Assembly: GCA_030682495.1 (NCBI GenBank)
Contig: JAUXOC010000047.1
Location: forward strand, 1-61,351
Reading direction: 5' to 3'
Origin: Alphaproteobacteria bacterium
Lineage (GTDB): Bacteria; Pseudomonadota; Alphaproteobacteria; Micavibrionales; UBA2020
DNA length: 61,351 nt
Positions 1-7,636 of this stretch are shown one piece after another; the first letter of the stretch is position 1, and every line of letters begins with the position of its first letter. The notes beneath the pieces are model-generated. The model was not told the origin of the DNA, searched no databases, and saw only the letters and a program-made list of their open reading frames with translations. The position numbers and the translations under genes are program-made.

Positions 1-10
1 TAATTTAGGT

Positions 11-167
11 AATTATCCCGTTGAAGCACATGTTCACCCTTTCGTCATACCGGCGAAAGCCGGTATCCAGCCCAAGGCCGAAAGGCCTTGATCTATAAAT
101 GGCGCTGCGCGCACTGGATACCGGCCTGCGCCGGTATGACGGAGCGCATGCTTCAAGGGGATAATCG
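11..167. repeat. REP-like compound palindrome
   Basis: Two arms (about 11-70 and 114-167) are inverted copies of each other. Each arm contains its own hairpin built on ATACCGGC...GCCGGTAT and ends in TATCCAG or its complement. A third small hairpin, CAAGGCC-gaaa-GGCCTTG, lies between them at 73-90. This nested layout is that of REP/BIME-type intergenic repeats, which are often multicopy and sometimes mobilised by RAYT transposases. No transposase is encoded here and only one copy lies in the window. Confidence 0.7.
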
Positions 168-186
168 CCAAAATTTATAGCAAGAA

Positions 187-217
187 AAAGCCCCGCTTTC
201 CTGCGGGGCTTTTTTTG
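187..217. terminator. Bidirectional rho-independent terminator
   Basis: Stem AAAGCCCCGC / GCGGGGCTTT with a 6-nt loop. A T run follows on the plus strand, and TTTTTC follows on the minus strand. It sits 10 bp past the stop of the last ankyrin-array gene and probably ends that minus-strand transcript. Confidence 0.85.
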
Positions 218-226
218 TCTGCAGCC

Positions 227-742
227 TCAGCGGCGAGGTACAGTACGCTGGCGCAATTCGGCCTGCCATGCGCGGTCACGGGCAGCTTCACGCGCGTCGA
301 TCACGTCGCAAAAAAGACTGTGAATATCTTCCTTTTTTATAGAACTGCCGGCGAGCTGACGGCAGGTGGTTTCGTAGGCTTCAGGATCGGCGCCATGGGC
401 AATCAGCGTCTGGGCGATCCTGAGATATTCCTGCGGGGATGCGAAATCATTCACCGCAAGGCCGATCAAGGCACGGTCAAAATAATCCTGCGCTTCTTGC
501 GCAGGCACCACGCCGACCAGCGCATCGATCACATCGACATGCCCGTATTCGGCGGCATCGACGATGATTTCAAGGTCAATCCGCGCAGGCTTGCCCAGCG
601 CCGCAACAATGTCGCGCACCGGCGTTTCGCGGCAGCGTTCGCGCACCGCCATTTTCAAATCTTCGTTGAGCGCCGCGGGGCTGAGCCCGGCCAGCACGGC
701 GGTGCGGAAATCTTCTATGCTCATAAAATCACGGTTTGGCAT
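227..742 (-). CDS. Ankyrin-like alpha-solenoid protein (array gene 8)
   Basis: 171 aa, no signal peptide or membrane segment, so probably cytoplasmic. Ankyrin-like helix pairs are visible, including a degenerate LIAHGADPEAYE near residues 113-124, but the repeats are poor. The start is well supported: AGGAGG lies about 6 nt before the ATG. It is the last gene of the minus-strand array and is followed by the terminator at 187-217. It is the shortest member and lacks the C-terminal module seen in five of its neighbours. Function unknown; a protein-protein interaction role is inferred from the fold only. Confidence 0.7.
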   Translation of the reverse strand: MPNRDFMSIEDFRTAVLAGLSPAALNEDLKMAVRERCRETPVRDIVAALGKPARIDLEIIVDAAEYGHVDVIDALVGVVPAQEAQDYFDRALIGLAVNDFASPQEYLRIAQTLIAHGADPEAYETTCRQLAGSSIKKEDIHSLFCDVIDAREAARDRAWQAELRQRTVPRR

Positions 743-792
743 GGATAGCCTCCTTTTTCTTCGTTCATGAAAGGGGAACTGTGCGGCGCGGA

Positions 793-1440
793 TCAGCGCT
801 GCGGCGGACGCGGGGGTGCGCTGTTTTTGTCTTGCGGCCCGTGGCCGTTTTTACCTTGCGGCCCGTGGTCGTCTTTATCTTGCGGCCTATGGCCGCTGTC
901 ATTTCGTGCCAGATAGGCCTGATACAGACGCAGGCAGGATTTTTCGGCCGGATGCTCTTGCTGCTCGGCAGCGGTCAGCAGTTCCTGCACCACGGCCTGT
1001 GCATCTTTGGCCGCAGCCAGCAGATGTGCGACCATGGCCGCATCGCTGCGCGCAGCCGCCGTACGCAGCGCTTTGTAGTCTTGGCGCGAGACGTCTGCGC
1101 CGTGATCGATCAACAGCGCGGCCGCTGCATGATGCCGCTGCGTGACCGCGCGGATCAGCGCATCGCCGTCTTTGGCGTTTACATCCACGCCGCCGTGGCG
1201 GAACAGAAGGTTCAGCATATCCACATGCCCGCCATTGGCCGCCCAGCGTACGGCGAAATGATCGCCCGAGGCAATATTGACTTTTTTCTCGCTGAGCAAA
1301 AACTCGGCGCGCCACATTTTACCCACCGTCACGGCGTAATGAAAATCTTCTTCCAGCTCGCGGCCTTCGCGGCCGGGCAGCCATGCCATGCGCCAGAATT
1401 TATCGCCCAGCGTGGGTTTATAGGGATTCTTCTTGCTCAT
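793..1440 (-). CDS. Ankyrin repeat protein with octapeptide-repeat tail (array gene 7)
   Basis: 215 aa. Ankyrin repeats occupy about residues 65-150 (for example AANGGHVDMLNLLFRHGGVD and LLIDHGADVSRQD). The C-terminus has three copies of an 8-residue unit, HGPQ(D/G)K(D/N)(D/G/S), followed by a Pro/Arg-rich end. Its ATG overlaps the previous gene's stop by 4 bp (1437-1440), with GGAGG about 7 nt upstream, so the two are translationally coupled. No signal peptide. It lacks the shared C-terminal module; the hydrophilic tail replaces it. Partner and function unknown. Confidence 0.75.
   Translation of the reverse strand: MSKKNPYKPTLGDKFWRMAWLPGREGRELEEDFHYAVTVGKMWRAEFLLSEKKVNIASGDHFAVRWAANGGHVDMLNLLFRHGGVDVNAKDGDALIRAVTQRHHAAAALLIDHGADVSRQDYKALRTAAARSDAAMVAHLLAAAKDAQAVVQELLTAAEQQEHPAEKSCLRLYQAYLARNDSGHRPQDKDDHGPQGKNGHGPQDKNSAPPRPPQR
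829..903. repeat. 24-bp tandem repeat inside ankyrin gene
   Basis: Three in-frame 24-bp units begin at about 832, 856 and 880 (each starts TTGCGGCC on the plus strand). They encode the HGPQxKxx octapeptides of the minus-strand gene at 793-1440. The period is a multiple of three, so copy number could vary without a frameshift. Confidence 0.85.
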
Positions 1441-2516
1441 GGCGCGCCCTCCGGTCCCTTGGGTTTGGGCGGCTTGTTTTCCTTGGGCGGCAGGTGCAGG
1501 CGCGGCCAGCGGGATTGCAGGTCTTCGATGTCCTGCGCAATATCACGCCCCCGCGTCAGGTTGCGCCACGCGCCTTCGGCCTGTGCCTGATCGTGCGTAT
1601 CAAGCGCGCGGAAGACTTTTTCTGCTTCGTCAAAACGGCGGCCCCAGATGCGTTCATCGAACAGCGTGGCATAATCGCCCAGCGCCGCCAGAATGCCCGC
1701 GGGCGTTGCGCCGCTTTGTGACGGCTTCAGGAAATCCGCCGCTGTCATGCCGGACAGCAGGTCTTGCGTCAGCAAGAGCCGCACCATTCCTGCCTTGGCG
1801 GCCAGATGCAGGCCGGTTTCATCGTCGCCCGCGCGCAAATCAGCCGCTGAGATACCGCGCGGCGTACGCTGCATCAGCTTTTTCTGGCTGGCGCGCTGCA
1901 CGTTTTTGGCGGTGGCATGTAATTCGGTATAAACGTCAAAACTGTTTTGCTGGCGTGCCAGCTTGAAGGCTTCGGCATTGGCGGCAAAAAGATCGGCGCC
2001 GCTTTCGGCCAGCAGTGGCAGCAAATCCGGCTTGCCCAAAACAACAGCCAAGGTCACCGGACGGTCGTTGCGCGTATTGAGATCAACATCGCCGAGATCA
2101 AGCAGATAGGGCAGCATCGACGCCGCATAGTCCGACACAATCGCGGCCTTGATGATAAAAGCATCGTCGCGGTCGCGCGGGGTCATGCGCGTATTTTCAA
2201 ACCATCGGTCACCGCCCGTCGCGCTGCCATCAAACAGCGGCGTCACAAAATCATGGCTATACCAAAAATCCAGCCAGTCAAACTGCTCGCGCAGGCGTTT
2301 GGATGTGCCGTTGGGCGCGCGCGCATCATGCGCCAGCGCCATCAGCATCGGCAGCTGGCTGCCCGCTTCGGCGGCTTCGGCGGCGGCAAAGGCTGCTGCA
2401 TCTTGCCCCAGATAAACTTTTTCGCCCAGCGCAGCGGCATCCAGCCGCGCATCACGCCCGCTGCTTTGCCGCGGCTTGTCTCCGGCGGCGTTAAAATCTT
2501 TGCGGTGGTCGTCCAT
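1437..2516 (-). CDS. Ankyrin-like protein with shared C-terminal module (array gene 6)
   Basis: 359 aa. The N-terminal two thirds are alpha-solenoid with weak ankyrin signatures (LLPLLAESGADLFAANAEAF, about residues 165-184). From about residue 233 comes the module shared with four other array proteins: ETGLHLAAKAG, AADFL, then a helix pair ending LFDERIWGRR. The end is a Lys/Pro-rich tail. It starts 3 bp after the preceding gene's stop and overlaps the next gene by 4 bp, so it belongs to one operon with both. Function unknown. Confidence 0.75.
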   Translation of the reverse strand: MDDHRKDFNAAGDKPRQSSGRDARLDAAALGEKVYLGQDAAAFAAAEAAEAGSQLPMLMALAHDARAPNGTSKRLREQFDWLDFWYSHDFVTPLFDGSATGGDRWFENTRMTPRDRDDAFIIKAAIVSDYAASMLPYLLDLGDVDLNTRNDRPVTLAVVLGKPDLLPLLAESGADLFAANAEAFKLARQQNSFDVYTELHATAKNVQRASQKKLMQRTPRGISAADLRAGDDETGLHLAAKAGMVRLLLTQDLLSGMTAADFLKPSQSGATPAGILAALGDYATLFDERIWGRRFDEAEKVFRALDTHDQAQAEGAWRNLTRGRDIAQDIEDLQSRWPRLHLPPKENKPPKPKGPEGAP

Positions 2517-2519
2517 GGA

Positions 2520-3485
2520 TCAGAACCCCGGCACAGAGGGTCTGGCGCCGCCGGATGCAGGCGGCGGGGGCGGAAAATCAGACGGCGGCGGAGCCGCATC
2601 AGATGGCGGCACAGCCGCATCAGATGGCGGCACAGCCGCTGCATCGCGCGCGGCTTTTTGCGCGGCGATATGTTTTTCAAGCACGGTCACGGTGGCATCT
2701 GCACCGTTCTGGCGCGCCCATTTAAGCGCAAGGCCGCCGTCTTCGGCAACCGGCATGCCTTTCTGGATCAAAAATTCAAGCACGCGCACATGGCCGAAAG
2801 CAGCGGCCACATCGAGCATCAGGCCGTTTCTGGCATGCATATCGCCACCGGCTGCCAGAAGCGCTTCGACTGCGTTTTTGTGGCCATTGCGGCAGGCCCA
2901 ATAAAGCGCCGCGTTATCGTCATGCCCCACATCAGCGCCCGACATGGAAAGCAGGCGCACGATATGTTCGTGTCCTTTGGACGCCGCGATACGCAGCGGC
3001 TCGCCGCCTTTGGCATTTACATCTGCTTTGGCGCGGATGAGATCTTCCATCATACGCATGTTATTCAGACCGGCGGCAATGCGGATTGCCTTGTCTTCCT
3101 GCGCATGCACGTCTGCCCCGTGAGCGATCAGCAGACGCATGGCTTCGCGCTGTCCTGCCGCGATGGAAGCATGCAGCGCAATGCTGTTATCGTCATCCGC
3201 CGCAGCGCCTTGGCGCAGCAGAATTTTCATCACGCTGATTTGCCCTGCCGTCGCGGCCGCGCGCATGGGTGCCGAAGCCTGACAGCGCGCATTGGCGCCC
3301 GAGGCCAGCAGAAAAGAAACCGAGGTATCAAGCCCGTGTGTGCAGCCGTAGATCAGCGCTTTCTCAACGCTGCCCGCGCGCAGAACCATGCCCGCCTTGC
3401 GCAGTCCATCGCGCGCGCCGTTGAAGCTGCGCGTCAGGAAATTCTTTTTTTTCTTTTCATCGTCGGACGGGTCGTGTTCGGCCAT
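2520..3485 (-). CDS. Ankyrin repeat protein with Pro-rich tail (array gene 5)
   Basis: 321 aa and the best ankyrin protein of the array: about seven consecutive repeats over residues 40-265, with clear motifs such as AMRLLIAHGADVHAQ and HEHIVRLLSMSGADVGHDD. The C-terminal 50 residues are low complexity: VPPSDAA is repeated, followed by a polyproline stretch. The N-terminus is basic (DEKKKKNF). It is first in its own transcription unit: a 135-bp gap upstream carries a promoter-like sequence. It lacks the shared C-terminal module. Cytoplasmic by prediction; partner unknown. Confidence 0.85.
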   Translation of the reverse strand: MAEHDPSDDEKKKKNFLTRSFNGARDGLRKAGMVLRAGSVEKALIYGCTHGLDTSVSFLLASGANARCQASAPMRAAATAGQISVMKILLRQGAAADDDNSIALHASIAAGQREAMRLLIAHGADVHAQEDKAIRIAAGLNNMRMMEDLIRAKADVNAKGGEPLRIAASKGHEHIVRLLSMSGADVGHDDNAALYWACRNGHKNAVEALLAAGGDMHARNGLMLDVAAAFGHVRVLEFLIQKGMPVAEDGGLALKWARQNGADATVTVLEKHIAAQKAARDAAAVPPSDAAVPPSDAAPPPSDFPPPPPASGGARPSVPGF

Positions 3486-3542
3486 GATACCAACAGGGTT
3501 TAAGAGCGCGCGAGCGCGCCAGAATTGTTTTCTTGATGATTA

Positions 3543-3571
3543 ACCCTAGACATAACAGCGCGCGCCGTCAA
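3543..3571 (-). promoter_or_regulatory. Candidate sigma70 promoter for ankyrin genes 2520-227
   Basis: On the minus strand: TTGACG, 17-nt spacer, TAGGGT. It lies about 60 bp upstream of the ATG at 3485, in the only sizeable gap (135 bp) between array genes, so the array probably has at least two transcription units. The -10 element is a weak match. Confidence 0.4.
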
Positions 3572-3620
3572 TAGCGGCGGGCAGAAGCAAGTCTTTGTTT
3601 AGGATGATGTTTTCAAGTTT

Positions 3621-5198
3621 TCAGGGAGCATCGCCGCGCGGGCCGCTTTTGCGGCGCTGCGGCAATCTGATCTCGAGCATTTCTGCCGCATCATGCAGCA
3701 CACGCTGCTGCGCCTCGACATCCAGCGCAGAAAGAAGCGCGGCATGCGCCGTCTGCCGTTCTTGCCGCCAGTCTTCGGGCAGCGCCGCCCAAAGACGGTG
3801 ATATTCGGAAGGTTGCCCGCGCCACAATGCGGGGGTAAAAAGCCAGTCCTGCTGTGCGCCATCGGCGAGGCGGTCAAGCGCCGTATAGCCATGCGCATCT
3901 ATGGCCAGAAAATCTTCGGCGGCGAGCCCGCCTGTGGTTTTTCCCAGCTTCTCGGCCAGATCTTCGGCACGGCCTGCCGCAATCACCGCCATCAAGCCTG
4001 TCGTGCCGCGGCGGCTGTCTGTCTGGCGGAGATTTTGCAGCAAGGCATCTGCATCGGCCAGCGCCGCCGCCGCGCGTTTTTCGTCCATGACCGCAAGGGC
4101 GGCGGTTGACAGCTGCATGTCTTGCAGAATCTGCGCCGCGCTTTCTGTGGGGACGGCTTCTTGTAAAAATTTGGCGGTGCGCAGCGCCCTGCCCTGGTTA
4201 CGGCGTGGGTCGGCACCGGCACGGCTGGCGCGGACAGTCCATTCATCGTTTCCACTGGCAACGGCGGCTTCGAGCAGACTTTGCGCCCCGCCTGATTCAA
4301 TTATGGCGACAAGCGTTTTTTGTACATCGGCGTGTGTTGATTTCTGCATACCTGCAAAAAGAAGCGGCGTCACCACATCAAACAGGTTTCGTTTATCGGC
4401 CGCATCCATGGCGATAAAAGCGTTTTGCCGCAAAATAACCTCGATCATCGCGGCGGATTCTTCGCGGGCGGCGGTAAAGGCGAGCCAGATAACTTCGCGC
4501 TGCATATCATCACCGCGCGCTTCGGCCATGGCCAGCATCATATCGGCGACAGATTGAATGTCGAGCAGGTTTGTTTTATCAGACAGAGCGCGTTTGTCGG
4601 ACAGGCTGCGGCAGATTCTTTCGAGCGATTCGCGGATATCGTCGTCTTTTTCAAGCAGCAGCGCGGTCATCGGCATATTGCCGCGTGATGCGGCATAGGC
4701 AAAGCCCTCGGCACGCGGCGCGCCATGCGCCAGCACCAGCTGCACGCAATCCGTATCGCCGCTATCGATGGCAGCGCGCAGTGGCAGGCTTTTTTTAAAG
4801 GAGGCATCCGCGCCGGCATCCAGCAGTTTTTCCGCCAGAGCCTTGCGCCCCGAACGCAGCGCCGCGAAAAGCGCCACGTTGAGCGTGAGCGGGTCTTGTG
4901 CGGATTTTTGCAGAAAATGATCGACAACCGTATCAAAGCCGTTAAAGGCCGCCAGATACATCGCCGCATTGATACGCCCGTGCTGCTGGTGCAGCACCAG
5001 TGTTTCGAGAAGGCCGGTGCGGAATTTGCCGCCCGGGATATTATCGTTTTCGGCGCGGCGCAGCACTTCGCTGGCATCGTTACTATCGGTATCGGTATCC
5101 GCGCCGCTGTCGATCAGACTGCGAACGCGGGCGAGGTCCCCCTCCAGCGCCGCCCGCAGCAATTGCTGCGCCGGTGTTTGTTTTTGCGGATCGGTCAT
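3621..5198 (-). CDS. Large ankyrin-like protein with shared C-terminal module (array gene 4)
   Basis: 525 aa, the longest array member. Ankyrin repeats at the N-terminus (LARVRSLIDSGADTDTD, AEKLLDAGADASFK, CVQLVLAHGAPRAEG, about residues 15-190) lead into a long helical region. The shared module begins about residue 377 (TTGLMAVIAAG, AEDFL, GYTALDRLA, LFTPALWRG). The end is basic (RLPQRRKSGPR). Its ATG overlaps the stop of the upstream array gene by 4 bp, so the two are coupled. No signal peptide. Function unknown. Confidence 0.75.
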   Translation of the reverse strand: MTDPQKQTPAQQLLRAALEGDLARVRSLIDSGADTDTDSNDASEVLRRAENDNIPGGKFRTGLLETLVLHQQHGRINAAMYLAAFNGFDTVVDHFLQKSAQDPLTLNVALFAALRSGRKALAEKLLDAGADASFKKSLPLRAAIDSGDTDCVQLVLAHGAPRAEGFAYAASRGNMPMTALLLEKDDDIRESLERICRSLSDKRALSDKTNLLDIQSVADMMLAMAEARGDDMQREVIWLAFTAAREESAAMIEVILRQNAFIAMDAADKRNLFDVVTPLLFAGMQKSTHADVQKTLVAIIESGGAQSLLEAAVASGNDEWTVRASRAGADPRRNQGRALRTAKFLQEAVPTESAAQILQDMQLSTAALAVMDEKRAAAALADADALLQNLRQTDSRRGTTGLMAVIAAGRAEDLAEKLGKTTGGLAAEDFLAIDAHGYTALDRLADGAQQDWLFTPALWRGQPSEYHRLWAALPEDWRQERQTAHAALLSALDVEAQQRVLHDAAEMLEIRLPQRRKSGPRGDAP

Positions 5199-6250
5199 CG
5201 TTTGGGTGTCCGGCGGGCAAGCTGGAAAGATTCGGGCGGCGCAAGATCGTCCAGCTCACGGCGATGCATATCCGCCGTAAACGCCGCGAGATCCGCTGCC
5301 GCTTCCGCGCGGAAATCGGCCAGCGCGCTGTGTAATTTGGCCGCTTCCTGCGGCGCACGATACCAGACGGCAGCATCGAACAAGGCCGCCATATTCCCCT
5401 GTGCTGCCAGCACGTCAAAAGCACGCAGCCCCTTGCTGTCGGGCGTCAGAAAATCATCCGCCCCAAGCGTCTGCGCCGTATCGCCCTGCGCCGCGCGGCG
5501 TATGTCGTCCCACTGCCCTGCACGCACGGCCAGTTGCAGGCGCGTAAAAAGATGTCCGTTTTCATCGGCCACTTTTTCGCGCAGCGCCGCGATATTTGCA
5601 GGCGCACCACCAGCATCTTTATACAGCGTGCCTGCCGCTTCGTTGTCCTGCGCGACCAGATCACGGTAAACGCCCAGCGCGATGGCTGCTTTTTCCGCAG
5701 GCAATTCACCACGCCGCCCATATTGCGCCGCGATGACGGCAGGATGATAAAGCCCCGCCCCTTTTTCGTAGAGGTAATGCATGGCGGCGGGCTGACCGCT
5801 GTAGAGCGCGACAAAAAAACCGCTGTTGCCCGCGCGCACATCGGCGCCGGCGGCAGCCAGCACAACCAGCGCGTCCAGACGGCCTTTTGCGGCGGCAGTA
5901 ATGGCGGCATCATCCGTCTGGGCAGCAGCGTCCTTGACCAGAACGCGCAGCACACCTTCGGCCACCGCCGTATAATGCAGGGCGAGGCGCTTGACCGTCT
6001 CTGCCAATGTTTCGGAATCCAGTTTAAAGCCGCGCTCAAAAAGGGTTTCAACGATATCGGTTTGTCCTGCATTCGCGGCACTGTGAAAAACCTCTGTCAC
6101 AAAAGGATGCGGCGGGAGCGGATGTTCCGGCTCCTGCCCGAGACGGTGACGCAGGGTTTCCCATTTCGCCGTGCGGGCATCGGATTTAAGTGCAAACCAG
6201 TATTGCCAGAGCGCGTCCGCCGGTTTGACGTTTTGAACGGGATCTGTCAT
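5195..6250 (-). CDS. Ankyrin-like protein with shared C-terminal module (array gene 3)
   Basis: 351 aa, alpha-solenoid. Degenerate ankyrin units include HSAANAGQTDIVETLFERGF (about residues 56-75) and ALVVLAAAGADVRAGN. The shared module is near residues 233-300 (RLQLAVRAGQW, ADDFL, FDVLAAQGNMAALF, VWYR). It ends in a short basic tail, FQLARRTPKR, almost the same as the end of the gene at 7637 (FTLTRRPKR). Spacing is 14 bp from the upstream gene and a 4-bp overlap with the next, so it is in an operon. Confidence 0.75.
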   Translation of the reverse strand: MTDPVQNVKPADALWQYWFALKSDARTAKWETLRHRLGQEPEHPLPPHPFVTEVFHSAANAGQTDIVETLFERGFKLDSETLAETVKRLALHYTAVAEGVLRVLVKDAAAQTDDAAITAAAKGRLDALVVLAAAGADVRAGNSGFFVALYSGQPAAMHYLYEKGAGLYHPAVIAAQYGRRGELPAEKAAIALGVYRDLVAQDNEAAGTLYKDAGGAPANIAALREKVADENGHLFTRLQLAVRAGQWDDIRRAAQGDTAQTLGADDFLTPDSKGLRAFDVLAAQGNMAALFDAAVWYRAPQEAAKLHSALADFRAEAAADLAAFTADMHRRELDDLAPPESFQLARRTPKR

Positions 6251-6264
6251 GGCGCAGGGGTCTT

Positions 6265-7548
6265 TCAGCGGGCGCGCGGGCGCAGGCGTAGTTGCGGCTG
6301 AAAATCTTCGGCCAGATTGAGCAAGCTATAATGGTCGATCTGCGCGGCGATGGCGCCCATGTCGATCCATTTTTTACGGTCATCGCTGAGTTTTTGTTCC
6401 AGCACCGCCATGACATCGACATCACGCCGCCCCCAGTAGGTTGGCGAGAGCAAAGCCGTTGCATCGCCACGGTCAATCGCAAGGGTCAGGATGCTTTCGC
6501 CGCGCTTGTTCTCGGCAAAAATATCATCAATCGAAAGATCGTCGCTGGCGGCGAGGTTCTTCATCAGCTGCGGAATGCGCCGCGCCTTGGCGGCCAGTTG
6601 CAGGCCATTGTCGCCTTCATCGGTGGCGTTTTGCCGCAGGTCTTGTAGACGAAAATCCGTTCCGAACAGCGTATCGAAAACATGTGCATGGCGCGCGGTA
6701 TAGGCTTCTTTGCGGGTATCGAACCAGTCGCGCCATTTATCGGCGCGCACGGGATCATCTTTTTCCTCGTAGGCCTTGACCAGAAACCGCTGCGCCTCTT
6801 CTTTCATTGAAAAAGGGTCGGCGCCCGCATCGGCCAGCCTTTCCATCAACTCGGGATATTCCTTGCCTTCCGGCAAACGGTAGGCGACGAGCGTCATCAG
6901 CAAATCAAGCGACTTGATATCTCTGCTTTCGTGGCAGCTGTCTATGACTTGGCCGAGAAGCGCCAGATATTCGGATTTTTTCTCATCATCACTAAAATGC
7001 ACGGCGCGGTCTTCGAGAAGCATCAGCAGAATGATACCGCCATGCCCGCGTATATCCGCGCCCGTCGAAAGCATCGCGGACAGGCTGTCGTGCTGGTCGT
7101 TTGTGGCCGCCGTCAATATCATATTGGCGAAGCGCTGTTCTGGCTGCGCATCCCTGGCGGCAACCGCGCGCGCGACGTCGATAATCTTATCCGCGGGCGC
7201 ATTTCTGACGACGACGGCGCCGCATTCATCGGCGGCGATGCCTGCCGCTGTGCAATTTTCAGCCAGCAGCGCGGCGGTTTGCACATGGCCCTGCCGTGCG
7301 GCAGAAGAAAGATAGGAGATATAGGCAGTCGGCGTAATGTTTTCACCCGCATCGGCCAGCAGCCGCGTCACCAGTGCGGCGTGGTCGCCTGCAGCGACAA
7401 GCCCGCCGATCAGCTCGAAGCGAAAGTCTTCGTCGAGCGTATTGTCACCCAAGAGGAGTTCAACCCGCGCCGCATCGTTTTCGACCACGGCCTGCCGCAG
7501 ATCGTTTTGCAGGCGCGCCTGCGCGCTTGTCTCTTTTTCTGCCGTCAT
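6265..7548 (-). CDS. Ankyrin-like protein with shared C-terminal module (array gene 2)
   Basis: 427 aa, alpha-solenoid. Ankyrin-like units include AARQGHVQTAALLAE and SAMLSTGADIRGHGG. The shared module starts about residue 318 (DNGLQLAAKARR, IDDIF, GESILTLAIDRGDATAL, YWGRRD). The C-terminus is LRLRPRAR. Its own candidate promoter lies upstream at 7587-7615, and it is separated from the preceding array gene by 88 bp. Probably cytoplasmic; function unknown. Confidence 0.75.
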   Translation of the reverse strand: MTAEKETSAQARLQNDLRQAVVENDAARVELLLGDNTLDEDFRFELIGGLVAAGDHAALVTRLLADAGENITPTAYISYLSSAARQGHVQTAALLAENCTAAGIAADECGAVVVRNAPADKIIDVARAVAARDAQPEQRFANMILTAATNDQHDSLSAMLSTGADIRGHGGIILLMLLEDRAVHFSDDEKKSEYLALLGQVIDSCHESRDIKSLDLLMTLVAYRLPEGKEYPELMERLADAGADPFSMKEEAQRFLVKAYEEKDDPVRADKWRDWFDTRKEAYTARHAHVFDTLFGTDFRLQDLRQNATDEGDNGLQLAAKARRIPQLMKNLAASDDLSIDDIFAENKRGESILTLAIDRGDATALLSPTYWGRRDVDVMAVLEQKLSDDRKKWIDMGAIAAQIDHYSLLNLAEDFQPQLRLRPRAR

Positions 7549-7586
7549 GCCGGTTGTCTCTTTGATTCTAAAAAGAAATATGGACT

Positions 7587-7615
7587 ATCCTAGAGGCCTG
7601 CGCGCTTTATGTCAA
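7587..7615 (-). promoter_or_regulatory. Candidate promoter for array gene 2
   Basis: Minus strand: TTGACA, 17-nt spacer, TAGGAT, about 38 bp before the ATG at 7548. The segment around the -35, ATTGACATAAAG, is identical to that of the array's first promoter at 8920-8947, which suggests duplication of promoter and gene together. Confidence 0.5.
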
Positions 7616-7636
7616 TCAAGGATTCCCGCTTTAAAA

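Noticed and set aside
1947-3503. 518-aa plus-strand open frame across two ankyrin genes
   Set aside because: Shadow frame; ankyrin repeats read cleanly on the minus strand.
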